A DNA stretch of 64,000 nucleotides. It comes from Mycolicibacter hiberniae. Lineage in GTDB: Bacteria; Actinomycetota; Actinomycetes; Mycobacteriales; Mycobacteriaceae. Below the pieces are notes generated by a model that was given only the letters and a program-made list of their open reading frames with translations, was not told where the DNA came from and did no database searches. The DNA is taken from NCBI RefSeq assembly GCF_010729485.1, contig NZ_AP022609.1:4154001-4218000 (forward strand), in the 5' to 3' direction. Below, piece by piece: positions 21,136-30,841 of the stretch. Position 1 is the stretch's first letter, and the number at the start of each line of letters is the position of its first letter. The position numbers and the translations under genes are program-made.

Positions 21136-21825
21136 TCATCGAGTGTCTGCCAACCCCGCCCGCAGGGCGGCAGCGGCCGCGCGCGGATCCTCGGCGGCGG
21201 TGATCGCCCGCACCACCACCACCCGGCTGGCCCCGGCCGCGACCACCTCGCCGAGCCGGTCGAGGTCGATCCCGCCGATGGCGAACCACGGCTTGGGGTC
21301 GTGGCGGTCCGCGGCGAAGCGCACCAGCTCCAGTCCCGGTGCGGAGCGGCCCGGCTTGGTCGGGGTGGGCCAGCACGGCCCGGTGCAGTAGTAGTCGACC
21401 GCCTCGACCAGCGCCGTGCCGACCTGGTCGCGGTCGTGGGTGGAGCGCCCGATCAGCACGTCGGGTCCGACGATCTCGCGGGCGTCTGGCAGGGGCAGAT
21501 CGTCCTGGCCCAGGTGCAGGACGTCGGCACCCGCGGCGCGGGCGATGTCGGCGCGGTCGTTGACCGCCAGCAGAGCCCCGTGCCGGCGTGCGGCGTCGGC
21601 CAGGATCTCGCACGCCGCCAATTCGCCCCGCGCCTCCAGCGGGCCGAACCGCTGCTCGCCCGCCGAACCCTTGTCCCGCAGCTGGATGATGTCCACGCCA
21701 CCGGCCAGTGCGGCGTCGGCGAACTCGGCCAGGTCGCCGCGTTCCCGGCGGGCATCGGTGCACAGGTAGAGCCGGGCCTGGGCAAGCCGATCGAGGCGGG
21801 ACGGACGGTCGGAGCGTTTATGCAC
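21136..21825 (-). CDS. thiE: Thiamine-phosphate synthase
   Basis: 229-residue TIM-barrel enzyme that joins HMP-PP and the thiazole phosphate to give thiamine phosphate. Signatures: [45 protein letters not shown], and phosphate-binding WFAIGGID with the following [13 protein letters not shown] 21825 is chosen; TAGCGT lies 6 nt upstream. It is divergent from thiO, as in Rv0414c-Rv0415. Confidence 0.95.
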   Translation of the reverse strand: MHKRSDRPSRLDRLAQARLYLCTDARRERGDLAEFADAALAGGVDIIQLRDKGSAGEQRFGPLEARGELAACEILADAARRHGALLAVNDRADIARAAGADVLHLGQDDLPLPDAREIVGPDVLIGRSTHDRDQVGTALVEAVDYYCTGPCWPTPTKPGRSAPGLELVRFAADRHDPKPWFAIGGIDLDRLGEVVAAGASRVVVVRAITAAEDPRAAAAALRAGLADTR

Positions 21826-21831
21826 ACCGCG

Positions 21832-21837
21832 ACGCTA
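21832..21837 (-). promoter_or_regulatory. -10 box for leaderless thiE mRNA
   Basis: TAGCGT on the minus strand, 6 nt before GTG 21825. With no 5' UTR, an RNA riboswitch for thiE is excluded from this start site. Confidence 0.45.
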
Positions 21838-21886
21838 GCGGCTAGCTTGGTGTGTTGACACGCGAGCAGGTGGAAGGGAGCAGCGC

Positions 21887-22903
21887 ATGCCCGCACCCTC
21901 GCTCGGTTCGCTGGCCGTGATCGGCGGCGGCGTCATCGGGCTGTCGGTGGCGCGGCAGGCTGCCCGTGCCGGGTGGACGGTGCGGGTGCACCGCACCGCC
22001 GAGTTCGGCGCGTCCTGGGTGGCCGGTGGCATGTTGGCCCCGCACAGCGAGGGCTGGCCGGGCGAGGAGCAGCAGCTGCGGCTTGGCCTGCGCTCCCTGG
22101 AGCTGTGGCACGACTTCCTCGACGGGCTGCCCGTTGAGCTGGTCACCGCACGCGAGTCGCTGGTGGTGGCCGCCGACCGCGCCGACGTGGCCGACCTGCG
22201 CAGGGTCGCCGATTGGTTGTCCGCGCAGGGCCACCCGGTGTTCTGGGAGTCTGCGGCCCGCGACGTCGAACCGCTGCTGGCCGGCGGCATTCGGCACGGA
22301 TTCCGCGCCCCCACCGAGCTGGCGGTCGACAACCGCGCGGTGGTGGGCGCGCTGGTCGGCGCCTGTGCGGAACTCGGGGTGTGCTGGGCTCCGCCGGTGC
22401 ATGACTTGGCCGAGGTGGCCGCCGATGACGCTGTGGTGATCGCCAACGGGATCGACGCCCCGGCGCTGTGGCCCGGTCTGCCGATCCGGCCGGTCAAGGG
22501 GGAGGTGTTGCGGCTGCGCTGGCGCAAGGGCTGCCTGCCCCCGCCGCGGCGGGTGATCCGCGCCCGGGTACACGGCCGCGCGGTCTACCTGGTGCCGCGC
22601 CCGGACGGCGTGGTGGTGGGCGCCACCCAGTACGAACACGGCCGGGACACCGCGCCCGCGGTCTCCGGGGTCCGCGACCTGCTCGACGATGCCTGCGCGC
22701 TGGTCCCGGCGCTGGGGGAGTACGAGCTGGCCGAGTGCGCCGCGGGCCTGCGACCGATGACCCCGGACAACCTGCCGCTGGTGCACCGGCTCGATGCGCG
22801 GACGGTGGTGGCGGCCGGACATGGCCGCAACGGGTTCCTGCTGGCACCGTGGACCGCTGAACAGGTTGTGTCCGAATTACTTCCAGTGGGAGTGCAGCAA
22901 TGA
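21887..22903 (+). CDS. thiO: Glycine oxidase ThiO
   Basis: 338-residue FAD-dependent D-amino-acid-oxidase-type enzyme. It oxidises glycine to dehydroglycine for the thiazole ring of thiamine. The N-terminal LAVIGGGVIGLSVARQAA is the FAD dinucleotide fold; the C-terminal GHGRNGFLLAPWTAE closes the FAD domain. GAAGGGAG precedes ATG 21887. Heads the thiO-thiS-thiG unit; TTGACA at 21855 may be a -35 element. Confidence 0.94.
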   Translation: MPAPSLGSLAVIGGGVIGLSVARQAARAGWTVRVHRTAEFGASWVAGGMLAPHSEGWPGEEQQLRLGLRSLELWHDFLDGLPVELVTARESLVVAADRADVADLRRVADWLSAQGHPVFWESAARDVEPLLAGGIRHGFRAPTELAVDNRAVVGALVGACAELGVCWAPPVHDLAEVAADDAVVIANGIDAPALWPGLPIRPVKGEVLRLRWRKGCLPPPRRVIRARVHGRAVYLVPRPDGVVVGATQYEHGRDTAPAVSGVRDLLDDACALVPALGEYELAECAAGLRPMTPDNLPLVHRLDARTVVAAGHGRNGFLLAPWTAEQVVSELLPVGVQQ

Positions 22904-22953
22904 TCATCCGCGGCGCCGACGATGCAGAGCGAAGCGATGAGGAGGAGCGGCGC

Positions 22954-23905
<952 letters not shown>

Positions 23906-23939
23906 GGCCGACCGGCCGCGTCCGGGCAGGCCGGCGGGC

Positions 23940-24698
23940 GTGAACCGCTATGTTGCCCTGGGAAGTTCGATGGCGGCAGGTCCCGGAATCCGTCCCCGCG
24001 CCATCGGGGCGCCCCGGGCCTCGGGCCGCTCCGCGCGCAACTACCCGCACCTGGTCGCCCGGGCGTTGAACCTCGATCTGGTCGACGTCACGTTCTCCGG
24101 CGCCACCACGGCCCATCTGCTCGGCGAGCGCCAACACGGCGCGCCACCGCAGATCGACGCCCTCGACGGTTCGGAATCTTTGGTCACCGTCACCATCGGC
24201 GGCAACGACGTCGGCTATGTGCCGCTGCTGATGGCTGCAACGTTGCCGGTGGCATTGCAGTGGCTGCCCGCTGTCGCGAACCTGCTCGATCCGCAGCAGC
24301 GCGAGCGGGCGCTGGGCGAGGTCGAAGCGGCGCTGCGAGCGGTGGGCGCAGCCGTGCGGGACCGGGCGCCGCACGCGCGGGTGATCTTCGTCGACTACCT
24401 GACTCTGCTGCCACCGGCCGGGCTCCGGGCCGGCCGGCTGCCGGCCGGCGTCGTGGACCTGGCCCGGCACATCGCCACCACGCTGGAACGCCACACCGCT
24501 GTGGCGGCGGCCGCGACCGGCTGTGAGATCGTCCGGGCCGGCCATGCCAGCCGCAAGCACCATCCGTGGTCGGCGCGCCCATGGACGGTGGGCGCCGGAC
24601 TGCCGCTGCCGTGGCGGCCGTGGCCGTTTCATCCCAACGCCGCCGGGATGGCCGCGGTCGCCGAGTTGGTCGCCGTGCACTGCGGCGGCCGGGCCTGA
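23940..24698 (+). CDS. SGNH/GDSL-family hydrolase
   Basis: 252 residues. SGNH blocks in order: block I GSSMAAGPG (nucleophile Ser, with the usual Asp of GDS replaced by Ser, as is common in mycobacterial members), Gly block FSGATT, Asn block TIGGNDVGY, and the C-terminal Asp/His block as PFHPNAAGM. No signal peptide is evident. Likely an esterase or lipase acting on an unknown ester. GTG 23940 lies 34 bp after thiG. Confidence 0.85.
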   Translation: MNRYVALGSSMAAGPGIRPRAIGAPRASGRSARNYPHLVARALNLDLVDVTFSGATTAHLLGERQHGAPPQIDALDGSESLVTVTIGGNDVGYVPLLMAATLPVALQWLPAVANLLDPQQRERALGEVEAALRAVGAAVRDRAPHARVIFVDYLTLLPPAGLRAGRLPAGVVDLARHIATTLERHTAVAAAATGCEIVRAGHASRKHHPWSARPWTVGAGLPLPWRPWPFHPNAAGMAAVAELVAVHCGGRA

Positions 24699-24721
24699 GT
24701 CCATACCCCATGTGCACCCAC

Positions 24722-24727
24722 TAACGT
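24722..24727 (+). promoter_or_regulatory. -10 box for leaderless lpqL mRNA
   Basis: TAACGT, 7 nt before GTG 24735; this selects that GTG over the in-frame GTG at 24726, which overlaps the box. Confidence 0.5.
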
Positions 24728-24734
24728 GGGCACG

Positions 24735-26234
24735 GTGGAGTACAAGTCGAAGTTGATCCCCGCCCTGAGCGTCGTGCTGGTCAGTGCACTGTTCGGCGCC
24801 GGCTGCAGCCGCACCACCGACGGGGTCGAGCACGCAGCCGATCCCGCCGCGGCGGCGGAGTTCGCCAACGGCCTGCGCGACAAGGTCGCCGTGGACGCGA
24901 TGATGGCCCACCTGCAGAAGCTGCAGGAGATCGCCGATGCCAACAACGGCACCCGCGCCGTCGGCACCCCTGGCTACGAAGCCAGCGTCGAATACGTGGC
25001 GGGCAGCCTGCGGGAGCACGGCTTCGATGTGCAGACTCCGGAGTTCGTCGCCCGGGTGTTCAAATCCGAGCCCGGGTCGGTGCAGCTCGGCGGCAAGACC
25101 GTCGAGGCCCGTGCCCTGATGTACAGCCTGGGCACCCCGCCCGAGGGAGTCACCGGCCCGCTGGTGGCCGCTCCGGCTGACGACAGTCCGGGCTGCAGCG
25201 CCGAAGACTATGAGGGGCTGGCGGTCAAGAACGCCGTCGTACTGGTAGACCGCGGCACCTGCCCGTTCAAGGAGAAGATGGCCGTGGCCGTCGAACTGGG
25301 CGCGGTGGCGATGGTGGTTGCCGACAGCGTCGACGAACCCAAGATGGGCGGCACGCTCGGCGAGCAGACCGAGGTCAAGGTTCCGGTGGTGAGCGTGACG
25401 AAAGCTGACGGAGCGATGTTGCGCGCCGGACACGGTCCCATGACGGTCAAACTCGACGCGCACACCGACAACATCCCGGCCCGCAACGTGATTGCCCAGA
25501 CCAAGACCGGAGCCACCGACAACGTCGTCATGGCCGGGGCGCACCTGGACAGCGTTCCGGAGGGGCCGGGCATCAACGACAACGGATCGGGTGTCGCCGC
25601 AGTGCTGGAAACCGCTCTGCAGCTGGGACATTCGCCGGACGTGCACAACGCCGTGCGGTTCGGCTTCTGGGGTGCCGAGGAGCTCGGCCTGATCGGATCG
25701 CGCAAGTACGTCCAGTCGCTCGACGTCGAGCAGCTCAAAGACATCGCGCTGTATCTGAACTTCGACATGCTGGGTTCGCCGAATCCGGGCTATTTCACCT
25801 ACGACGGCGACCAATCGCTGCCGTTGGACAAGCGGGGTCAGCCCGTGGTGCCCGAAGGTTCGGCCGGTATCGAGCGGACGCTGGCCGCCTACCTCAAGTC
25901 CGCCGGCAAAGAGCCGCAGGACACTTCGTTCGACGGCCGGTCGGACTATGACGGCTTCACCCAGGCCGGTATTCCGTCCGGCGGGCTGTTCTCCGGCGCA
26001 GAGGCCAAGAAGTCGGCTGAGGAAGCGGAGCTGTGGGGCGGCACCGCCGACGAGCCCTTCGATCCGAACTATCACCAAAAGGGCGACAACATCGACAACA
26101 TCGACCGCGACGAACTGGCCCTCAATGGCCGCGGTGTGCCCTACTCGATCGGGCTGTACGCGCAGGATCTCAGTGGCCGCAACGGAGTTCCGGTGCGCGA
26201 CGACCGCACCCGCCACATTCTGACCCAGCCATGA
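24735..26234 (+). CDS. lpqL: Lipoprotein aminopeptidase LpqL, M28 family
   Basis: 499 residues. Lipobox in ALFGAGC, so it is membrane-anchored and faces outward. A PA domain is inserted (DDSPGCSAEDYEG to KMAVAVELGAVAMV), then the M28 di-zinc peptidase core. All expected metal and catalytic residues are seen: His in AGAHLDSV, Asp in GINDNGSG, the Glu pair in WGAEELGL, Asp in NFDMLG and His in NYHQKGD. It removes N-terminal residues from peptides outside the membrane. Its stop overlaps the start of a paralogue that has lost several of these residues. Confidence 0.92.
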   Translation: MEYKSKLIPALSVVLVSALFGAGCSRTTDGVEHAADPAAAAEFANGLRDKVAVDAMMAHLQKLQEIADANNGTRAVGTPGYEASVEYVAGSLREHGFDVQTPEFVARVFKSEPGSVQLGGKTVEARALMYSLGTPPEGVTGPLVAAPADDSPGCSAEDYEGLAVKNAVVLVDRGTCPFKEKMAVAVELGAVAMVVADSVDEPKMGGTLGEQTEVKVPVVSVTKADGAMLRAGHGPMTVKLDAHTDNIPARNVIAQTKTGATDNVVMAGAHLDSVPEGPGINDNGSGVAAVLETALQLGHSPDVHNAVRFGFWGAEELGLIGSRKYVQSLDVEQLKDIALYLNFDMLGSPNPGYFTYDGDQSLPLDKRGQPVVPEGSAGIERTLAAYLKSAGKEPQDTSFDGRSDYDGFTQAGIPSGGLFSGAEAKKSAEEAELWGGTADEPFDPNYHQKGDNIDNIDRDELALNGRGVPYSIGLYAQDLSGRNGVPVRDDRTRHILTQP

Positions 26235-27688
26235 TCCGCCCGGCGGGAGTCCTGCTGGTCGCCGTCGGCGTGCTGGCGGGCTGCTCGCCGGAGCCGGCCC
26301 AACCGCTGCTGCCCGACCGGCTCGCCGAACAGGTCACCGTGGCGGCCATGCTCGTGCACCTGCAGCGACTGCAGGAGATCGCCGACGGGCACCAGGGGAA
26401 CCGGGCCGACGGAACGCCGGGCTTCGACGCCAGCGCCGACTACGTTGCCAATGCCCTGCGCGACAGGGGTTTCGAGGTGACCACCCCGGAGCTGACCAGG
26501 TTGGACACCACCTCGCCGGGCAGGCCCTCGCTGACTGTCGGCGGCATCGGCTATCCGGTCGACCAGGCGTCGCTGCTGGTGCGCACGCCGGCCGGCGGGG
26601 TCAGCGGCCCGGTGATCCGGCCGGCGCGACCGTCGGGCTGCGCCGCCGCCGACTACCCGCCGGACATGCCCCGCGGGGCGGTCGCGGTGGTCGGCGATGC
26701 CGACTGTTCGGTGGTGGCCAAGCAGGATGCGGCAGCGCAACGGGGAGCTGCGGCCCTGGTGGTGGTGAGCCCGCCGAGTCGCGCCGGAGCGCCCGCCGGA
26801 TTGTTTCCGCCCGACTACTACGACCAACTCAGGATGCCGGTCGCGGTGGCCGGGCGCGACGCGGACGGTGCGTTGCGCCGCACGACCGGCCGGGTGAAGC
26901 TGGTGCTGGACGGCGAAACCGTCAAGACCACCTCGCGGAATGTCCTGGCGCAGACGAAGACCGGCTCCGAGCGTGACGTGGTGATGGTGGGCGCGCACCT
27001 CGACGGTGCACGGGGCGGGCCGGGAATCAACAACAACGGTACGGGCGTGGCCGCAGTGTTGGAGACGGCGTTACAGCTGGGGCCGCAACCGGAGGTGGCC
27101 AACGCAGTCCGGTTCGCGTTCTGGGGTGCTGCCGAACAAGGGCTTGGGGGTTCCAGCGACTACGTGTTCGGGCTTGATCGTGATGAGCTCAACGACATCG
27201 CGCTCTACCTCGACTTCGACATGCTGGCGTCGCCCAACCCCGGGTACTTCACCTACGACGGCGACCAGTCGGCGCTGCCGGGCCGCGACATCGCCGCGTC
27301 CGATGTGCCGCTGGGTTCGGCCGGAATCGAGCGCACGCTGGCCGGCTACCTCAATCTGGCCGGGGTGCGGCCCGCCGATATGCCGCTGTCCAGTGACACC
27401 GACTACAGCCCGTTCGTCTTCGCCGGGGTGCCGGTCGGGGGGATCACCACCGGGGCGTCTGGGCTCAAGACCGCCGCGCAGGCCCGGTTGTGGGGCGGAA
27501 CGGCGGGTGCGGCGTTCGACCCGAACTACCGCGGTCCCGGGGACACCGTCGAGCACATCGATCGCGGCGTGTTGGAGCTAACCGGCGCCGCAGCGGCGTT
27601 CGCAGTGGCACACTATGCGCAGTCCATCGGCGGACCCAACGGGGTCCCGGCCCGCGACAAACGTCAGCGGGCGCCAATGGGGCCGTAG
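26231..27688 (+). CDS. LpqL paralogue, predicted inactive M28 pseudopeptidase lipoprotein
   Basis: 485 residues, a tandem duplicate of lpqL starting at ATG 26231 inside its stop (ATGA). Lipobox VLAGC. Same PA plus M28 layout, but catalytic positions differ: GINDNGSG becomes GINNNGTG (bridging Asp to Asn), WGAEELG becomes WGAAEQG (general-base Glu to Ala), and NYHQKGD becomes NYRGPGD (zinc His to Arg). The first His, second Glu and the Asp in DFDMLA remain. It is intact and in frame, so a conserved non-catalytic role such as peptide or partner binding is plausible. In M. tuberculosis this position holds lpqM, a different protein. Confidence 0.85.
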   Translation: MIRPAGVLLVAVGVLAGCSPEPAQPLLPDRLAEQVTVAAMLVHLQRLQEIADGHQGNRADGTPGFDASADYVANALRDRGFEVTTPELTRLDTTSPGRPSLTVGGIGYPVDQASLLVRTPAGGVSGPVIRPARPSGCAAADYPPDMPRGAVAVVGDADCSVVAKQDAAAQRGAAALVVVSPPSRAGAPAGLFPPDYYDQLRMPVAVAGRDADGALRRTTGRVKLVLDGETVKTTSRNVLAQTKTGSERDVVMVGAHLDGARGGPGINNNGTGVAAVLETALQLGPQPEVANAVRFAFWGAAEQGLGGSSDYVFGLDRDELNDIALYLDFDMLASPNPGYFTYDGDQSALPGRDIAASDVPLGSAGIERTLAGYLNLAGVRPADMPLSSDTDYSPFVFAGVPVGGITTGASGLKTAAQARLWGGTAGAAFDPNYRGPGDTVEHIDRGVLELTGAAAAFAVAHYAQSIGGPNGVPARDKRQRAPMGP

Positions 27689-27786
27689 GAACAAGCGGAC
27701 TCAACGCCGAGGCCGCTGTAGGCCGTTAACCCGGCTGTGTTAATAATGCTGTGCACATGACAACGCTGACCTGAGTTGATCGGGGG

Positions 27787-29070
27787 GTGGTGACCTCGCT
27801 AGGTGCCACGAACGACCCTGTCGCCCGTAATGGCGCCCGAATAAAGCGGCGCCCCAAAGATCGCAAGGCCCAGATCACGCGTGCTGCCGCGGAGACCTTC
27901 AGCGCGCAGGGCTACCACGCCACCAGCATGGAGGCGATCGCTTCCAAGGTCGGGATCTCAGCGCCGGCGCTCTACCGGCACTACCCCAGCAAGTACGAGA
28001 TGTTCGCGGTCGTCGTCGGCTCGCTCGGCCAGCAGTTGGTGGATTCCACGGCGTTTGTCGATGAGGTGTCCGATGGCGAGGTGCACGACGACCCCTCGGC
28101 CGTGCTGGACCGGATCATCGACGGGCTCATCACGTCATCGATCATCAACCGCGAGGCCAGCGGACTGTTCCGGTGGCAGGCCCGCTATCTGCAGTCCGAC
28201 GACTACACCAAGCTCATGGCACAGATGCAGACGGTCGGTGCTCGCCTGAAACGGCCGATCGCCGTACTGCGTCCCGAACTGAACACACTGGAGCAGTGGA
28301 CGCTGACGGTGGCGCTGGTCAGCGTCACCCGCAGCATTATCGGGCACCGGCTGCAACTGCCGGACGACGAGATCAAGCCGCTGCTCATCGCCGCGTCGCG
28401 ATCCGTGGTCGCCGCGCAACTGCCGCGAGCCGACGAGATCGTGGTCAGCCGGCCCTCGGTGTGGCGCATCTTCACCCCGGACGCCGGCCCCTACGAGGCG
28501 CTGCTGCACTCGGCGGTGCTGCTGTTCGGCAAGCAGGGATATGCCGAGACCGGCGTGACCGAGATCGCCGACGCCGTCGGCGTGCCGGCGTCCGGCGTCT
28601 ACCGCTACTTCTCCAGCAAGAGCGATATTTTGACCACCGGGCTGCAGCGCGCAGTGGACCGGATCGCCGGGGAGATGTCGGCCATCGCCGGTGTCTTCGC
28701 CGAGCCGGACGAGGCGCTGCGCCGGTTGATCGAGGCCTACGTGGCCACGGTATTCGCCAACCCCGAGTTGGCGTCGGTCTATGACACCGAGCGGGTCAAC
28801 CTGGCGCCCGCCGAGCGCGAACTGTTGCGCGCTTCCGAACGAGCGTTCATCGAAACCTGGACCCGGCCGCTCATGACGATCCGGCCGGAGCTGGATCGCA
28901 AGCACGCGAAGTTCCTGGTGCACGCGCTGGCAGCACTCGTGGACGACTTGAGCCGGGTGGCCCGAGGCGGCGAGATTCCCGGTCCCGGATTCCTCGCCGG
29001 AGGACCGGGTTACGCGCAGGCCTGCCTGCGCAGACTGATGGAGTCCATCGTGTTCGACGGGATCAGCTGA
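27787..29070 (+). CDS. Double-headed TetR-family transcriptional regulator
   Basis: 427 residues, about twice a normal TetR. It has two helix-turn-helix domains: residues about 25-75 (TSMEAIASKVGISAPALYRHYPSKYEMF) and about 233-285 (TGVTEIADAVGVPASGVYRYFSSKSDIL, written here in pieces of the same motif). Each is followed by its own ligand-binding-type helical region. Such fusions act as covalent TetR dimers. The GTG at 27787 directly follows a G-rich site; a second GTG at 27790 is equally possible. No target is obvious; the adjacent converging gene is a monooxygenase remnant. Confidence 0.88.
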   Translation: MVTSLGATNDPVARNGARIKRRPKDRKAQITRAAAETFSAQGYHATSMEAIASKVGISAPALYRHYPSKYEMFAVVVGSLGQQLVDSTAFVDEVSDGEVHDDPSAVLDRIIDGLITSSIINREASGLFRWQARYLQSDDYTKLMAQMQTVGARLKRPIAVLRPELNTLEQWTLTVALVSVTRSIIGHRLQLPDDEIKPLLIAASRSVVAAQLPRADEIVVSRPSVWRIFTPDAGPYEALLHSAVLLFGKQGYAETGVTEIADAVGVPASGVYRYFSSKSDILTTGLQRAVDRIAGEMSAIAGVFAEPDEALRRLIEAYVATVFANPELASVYDTERVNLAPAERELLRASERAFIETWTRPLMTIRPELDRKHAKFLVHALAALVDDLSRVARGGEIPGPGFLAGGPGYAQACLRRLMESIVFDGIS

Positions 29071-29090
29071 CGCGGATCGGCGAACTCGCC

Positions 29091-29204
29091 CGGCCTATGA
29101 GGCGGTTCCAGCTTCGCCTCTCCTGCGTCGAGCCTCGCTGAACCGCCCGGCCTATGAGGCGGTTCCAGCTTCGCCTCTCCTGCGTCGAGCCTCGCTGAAC
29201 CGCC
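29091..29204. repeat. Tandem repeat, two exact-phase 57-bp units
   Basis: Units 29091-29147 and 29148-29204, essentially identical. Core reads GGCGGTTCCAGCTTCGCCTC and ends near CTGAACCGCC, so it has GGCGGT/ACCGCC terminal complementarity. The same family, in the opposite orientation, occurs at 44532-44643 with a 56-bp period. VNTR candidate. Confidence 0.85.
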
Positions 29205-29678
29205 CGGTGGACCAGGCGATTTCGTAGTCCTCCAGCGGAAAGTGGGAGCCGTCGCGCACCGCGTTGCGCACCGTGGTGGGCCGCAGCAAGGTCGCTTCGC
29301 CGCTGGGCAGCTCGCCGAACAACCGGCCGATGTGGCGCATCTGGTACTCCATGGTGTTGAAGAACGACAAGCCGCAGAACGCATACGGGCTGGCCAGGCT
29401 CAGGAAGTTCGGGAAGGCCGGAATGGACACGCCCTGGTAGGCCTGGAAACGGGTCTCGCGCCAGCACTTTCCGAGGTTGCGGCCGCCGCGCCCGACGATC
29501 TCGATGGCCGGGAAGTTGGCCTCCCACATGTCGAAACCGGTGGCCAGCACCAGTGTGTCGATCTTGGCCTTGCGCCCGTCCACCAGCCAGCGCTGTGCTC
29601 GGAGTCCCAGCGGGCAGGCCACAACCATCCTCCGAAGCCCGCACCCACGATGACGACGTCGAACTGCTCCATACTCAT
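29205..29678 (-). pseudogene. Flavin-containing (Baeyer-Villiger type) monooxygenase remnant with large internal deletion
   Basis: ATG 29678 begins MSMEQFDVVIVGAGFGG, the FAD motif of mycobacterial monooxygenases. Directly afterwards the sequence jumps, in another frame, to the family's C-terminal part: IDTLVLATGFDMWEANFP and then GVSIPAFPNFLSLASPYAF, GLSFFNTMEYQMRH. Roughly 300 residues between these points are missing, including the NADPH motif, and the expected C-terminus is also replaced where the tandem repeat begins. Not functional as a monooxygenase. Confidence 0.8.
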
Positions 29679-29839
29679 GAAAATTACGGTGGCCGACCCC
29701 CGGTGGCCGCGATGCGGTGCTAAGGCGGGGCACGGGCGTGTACCGCTGCCGGCGGCGTACCGGTGGACGTGACGGCCTGTAAGGGCCGTTATGGTTAGGC
29801 GCTTGATTCAGCTGTTGCCTACCACCGAGAGACGTCCTG

Positions 29840-30841
29840 TTGAGCGAAATTCGCCACCCTGCGGCATCCAGATCGATCGGTCTGCTCGGCGTCGGGGCTG
29901 CTCGCCCGGCCCGGGTGGTCACCAATGACGAGATATGCGCGCGTATCGACTCCTCCGACGAATGGGTCTATTCCCGGACCGGGATCAAGACGCGCCGCTT
30001 CGCCGGGGACACCGACACGACGCTGAGCCTGGCCGTCGAGGCCGGCCGCGGGGCGCTGTCTCAGGCCGGTGTCGACGGGTCCGGGGTCGGCGCGGTGATC
30101 GTGGCGACCAGTACCAACTTCCGGCAGACGCCGTCGTGTGCGCCCGCGGTCGCAGTCGCCCTGGGCGCGAAAGGCGTCCCCGCCTTCGACGTGGCCACCG
30201 GCTGTGCGGGGTTCGGATATGCCCTCGGGGTGGCAGCGGATCTGTTGCGCGGCCGCACTATCGACACCGCTGTGGTCATCGGCTCTGAGGTGCTTTCCCG
30301 GACCATCGACATGGACGATCGCTCGAACTGCTTCATCTTCGGGGATGGCGCCGGTGCGGTCGTGGTCGGCGAGACGACGGGTAATGGCATCGGACCGACG
30401 GTCTGGGGCAGCGATGGCGAGAACTGCGAAGCGATTCGCCAGGACATCGACTGGATCAGCTACACCGAGCAGCCGCACGGTCCCCGGCCGTACCTGCGCA
30501 TGGACGGCAATGCGGTATTCCGCTGGGCGGCCTACGAGATGAGCGGGGTGGGGCAGCGCGCCATTGCGGCGGCCGGACTGCAGGCCCACGACATCGATGT
30601 CTTCATTCCCCACCAGGCCAACTCCCGGATCAACGCGCTGATCGCCAAGAGCCTTGAGCTTCGTCCCGACGTGGTTGTCGCCAACGACATCGAGAACAGC
30701 GGCAACACCTCGGCGGCATCCATCCCGCTGGCGATGGAGCAGCTGCTGGCCGGTGGCCTCGCCAAGTCCGGCGACCTGGCCCTGCTGCTGGGATACGGAT
30801 CGGGTCTGAGCTACGCGGCCAGCGTCGTCACGCTGCCCTGA
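29840..30841 (+). CDS. fabH: Beta-ketoacyl-ACP synthase III (FabH-like)
   Basis: 333 residues, closely resembling M. tuberculosis FabH (Rv0533c) along its length. It condenses acyl-CoA with malonyl-ACP and links FAS-I to FAS-II in mycolic acid synthesis. Active site complete: Cys122 in TGCAGFG, His in PHQANSR and Asn in SGNTSAA. The start is TTG 29840 (MSEIRHP), with GAGAGACG upstream. It sits here rather than in the Rv0533c context, so this may be a moved fabH or a second KAS III paralogue; the window cannot tell. Confidence 0.88.
   Translation: MSEIRHPAASRSIGLLGVGAARPARVVTNDEICARIDSSDEWVYSRTGIKTRRFAGDTDTTLSLAVEAGRGALSQAGVDGSGVGAVIVATSTNFRQTPSCAPAVAVALGAKGVPAFDVATGCAGFGYALGVAADLLRGRTIDTAVVIGSEVLSRTIDMDDRSNCFIFGDGAGAVVVGETTGNGIGPTVWGSDGENCEAIRQDIDWISYTEQPHGPRPYLRMDGNAVFRWAAYEMSGVGQRAIAAAGLQAHDIDVFIPHQANSRINALIAKSLELRPDVVVANDIENSGNTSAASIPLAMEQLLAGGLAKSGDLALLLGYGSGLSYAASVVTLP

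Noticed and set aside
21826..21886. Possible TPP riboswitch between thiE and thiO
   Set aside because: Only 61 bp and none of the THI-box motifs are present.
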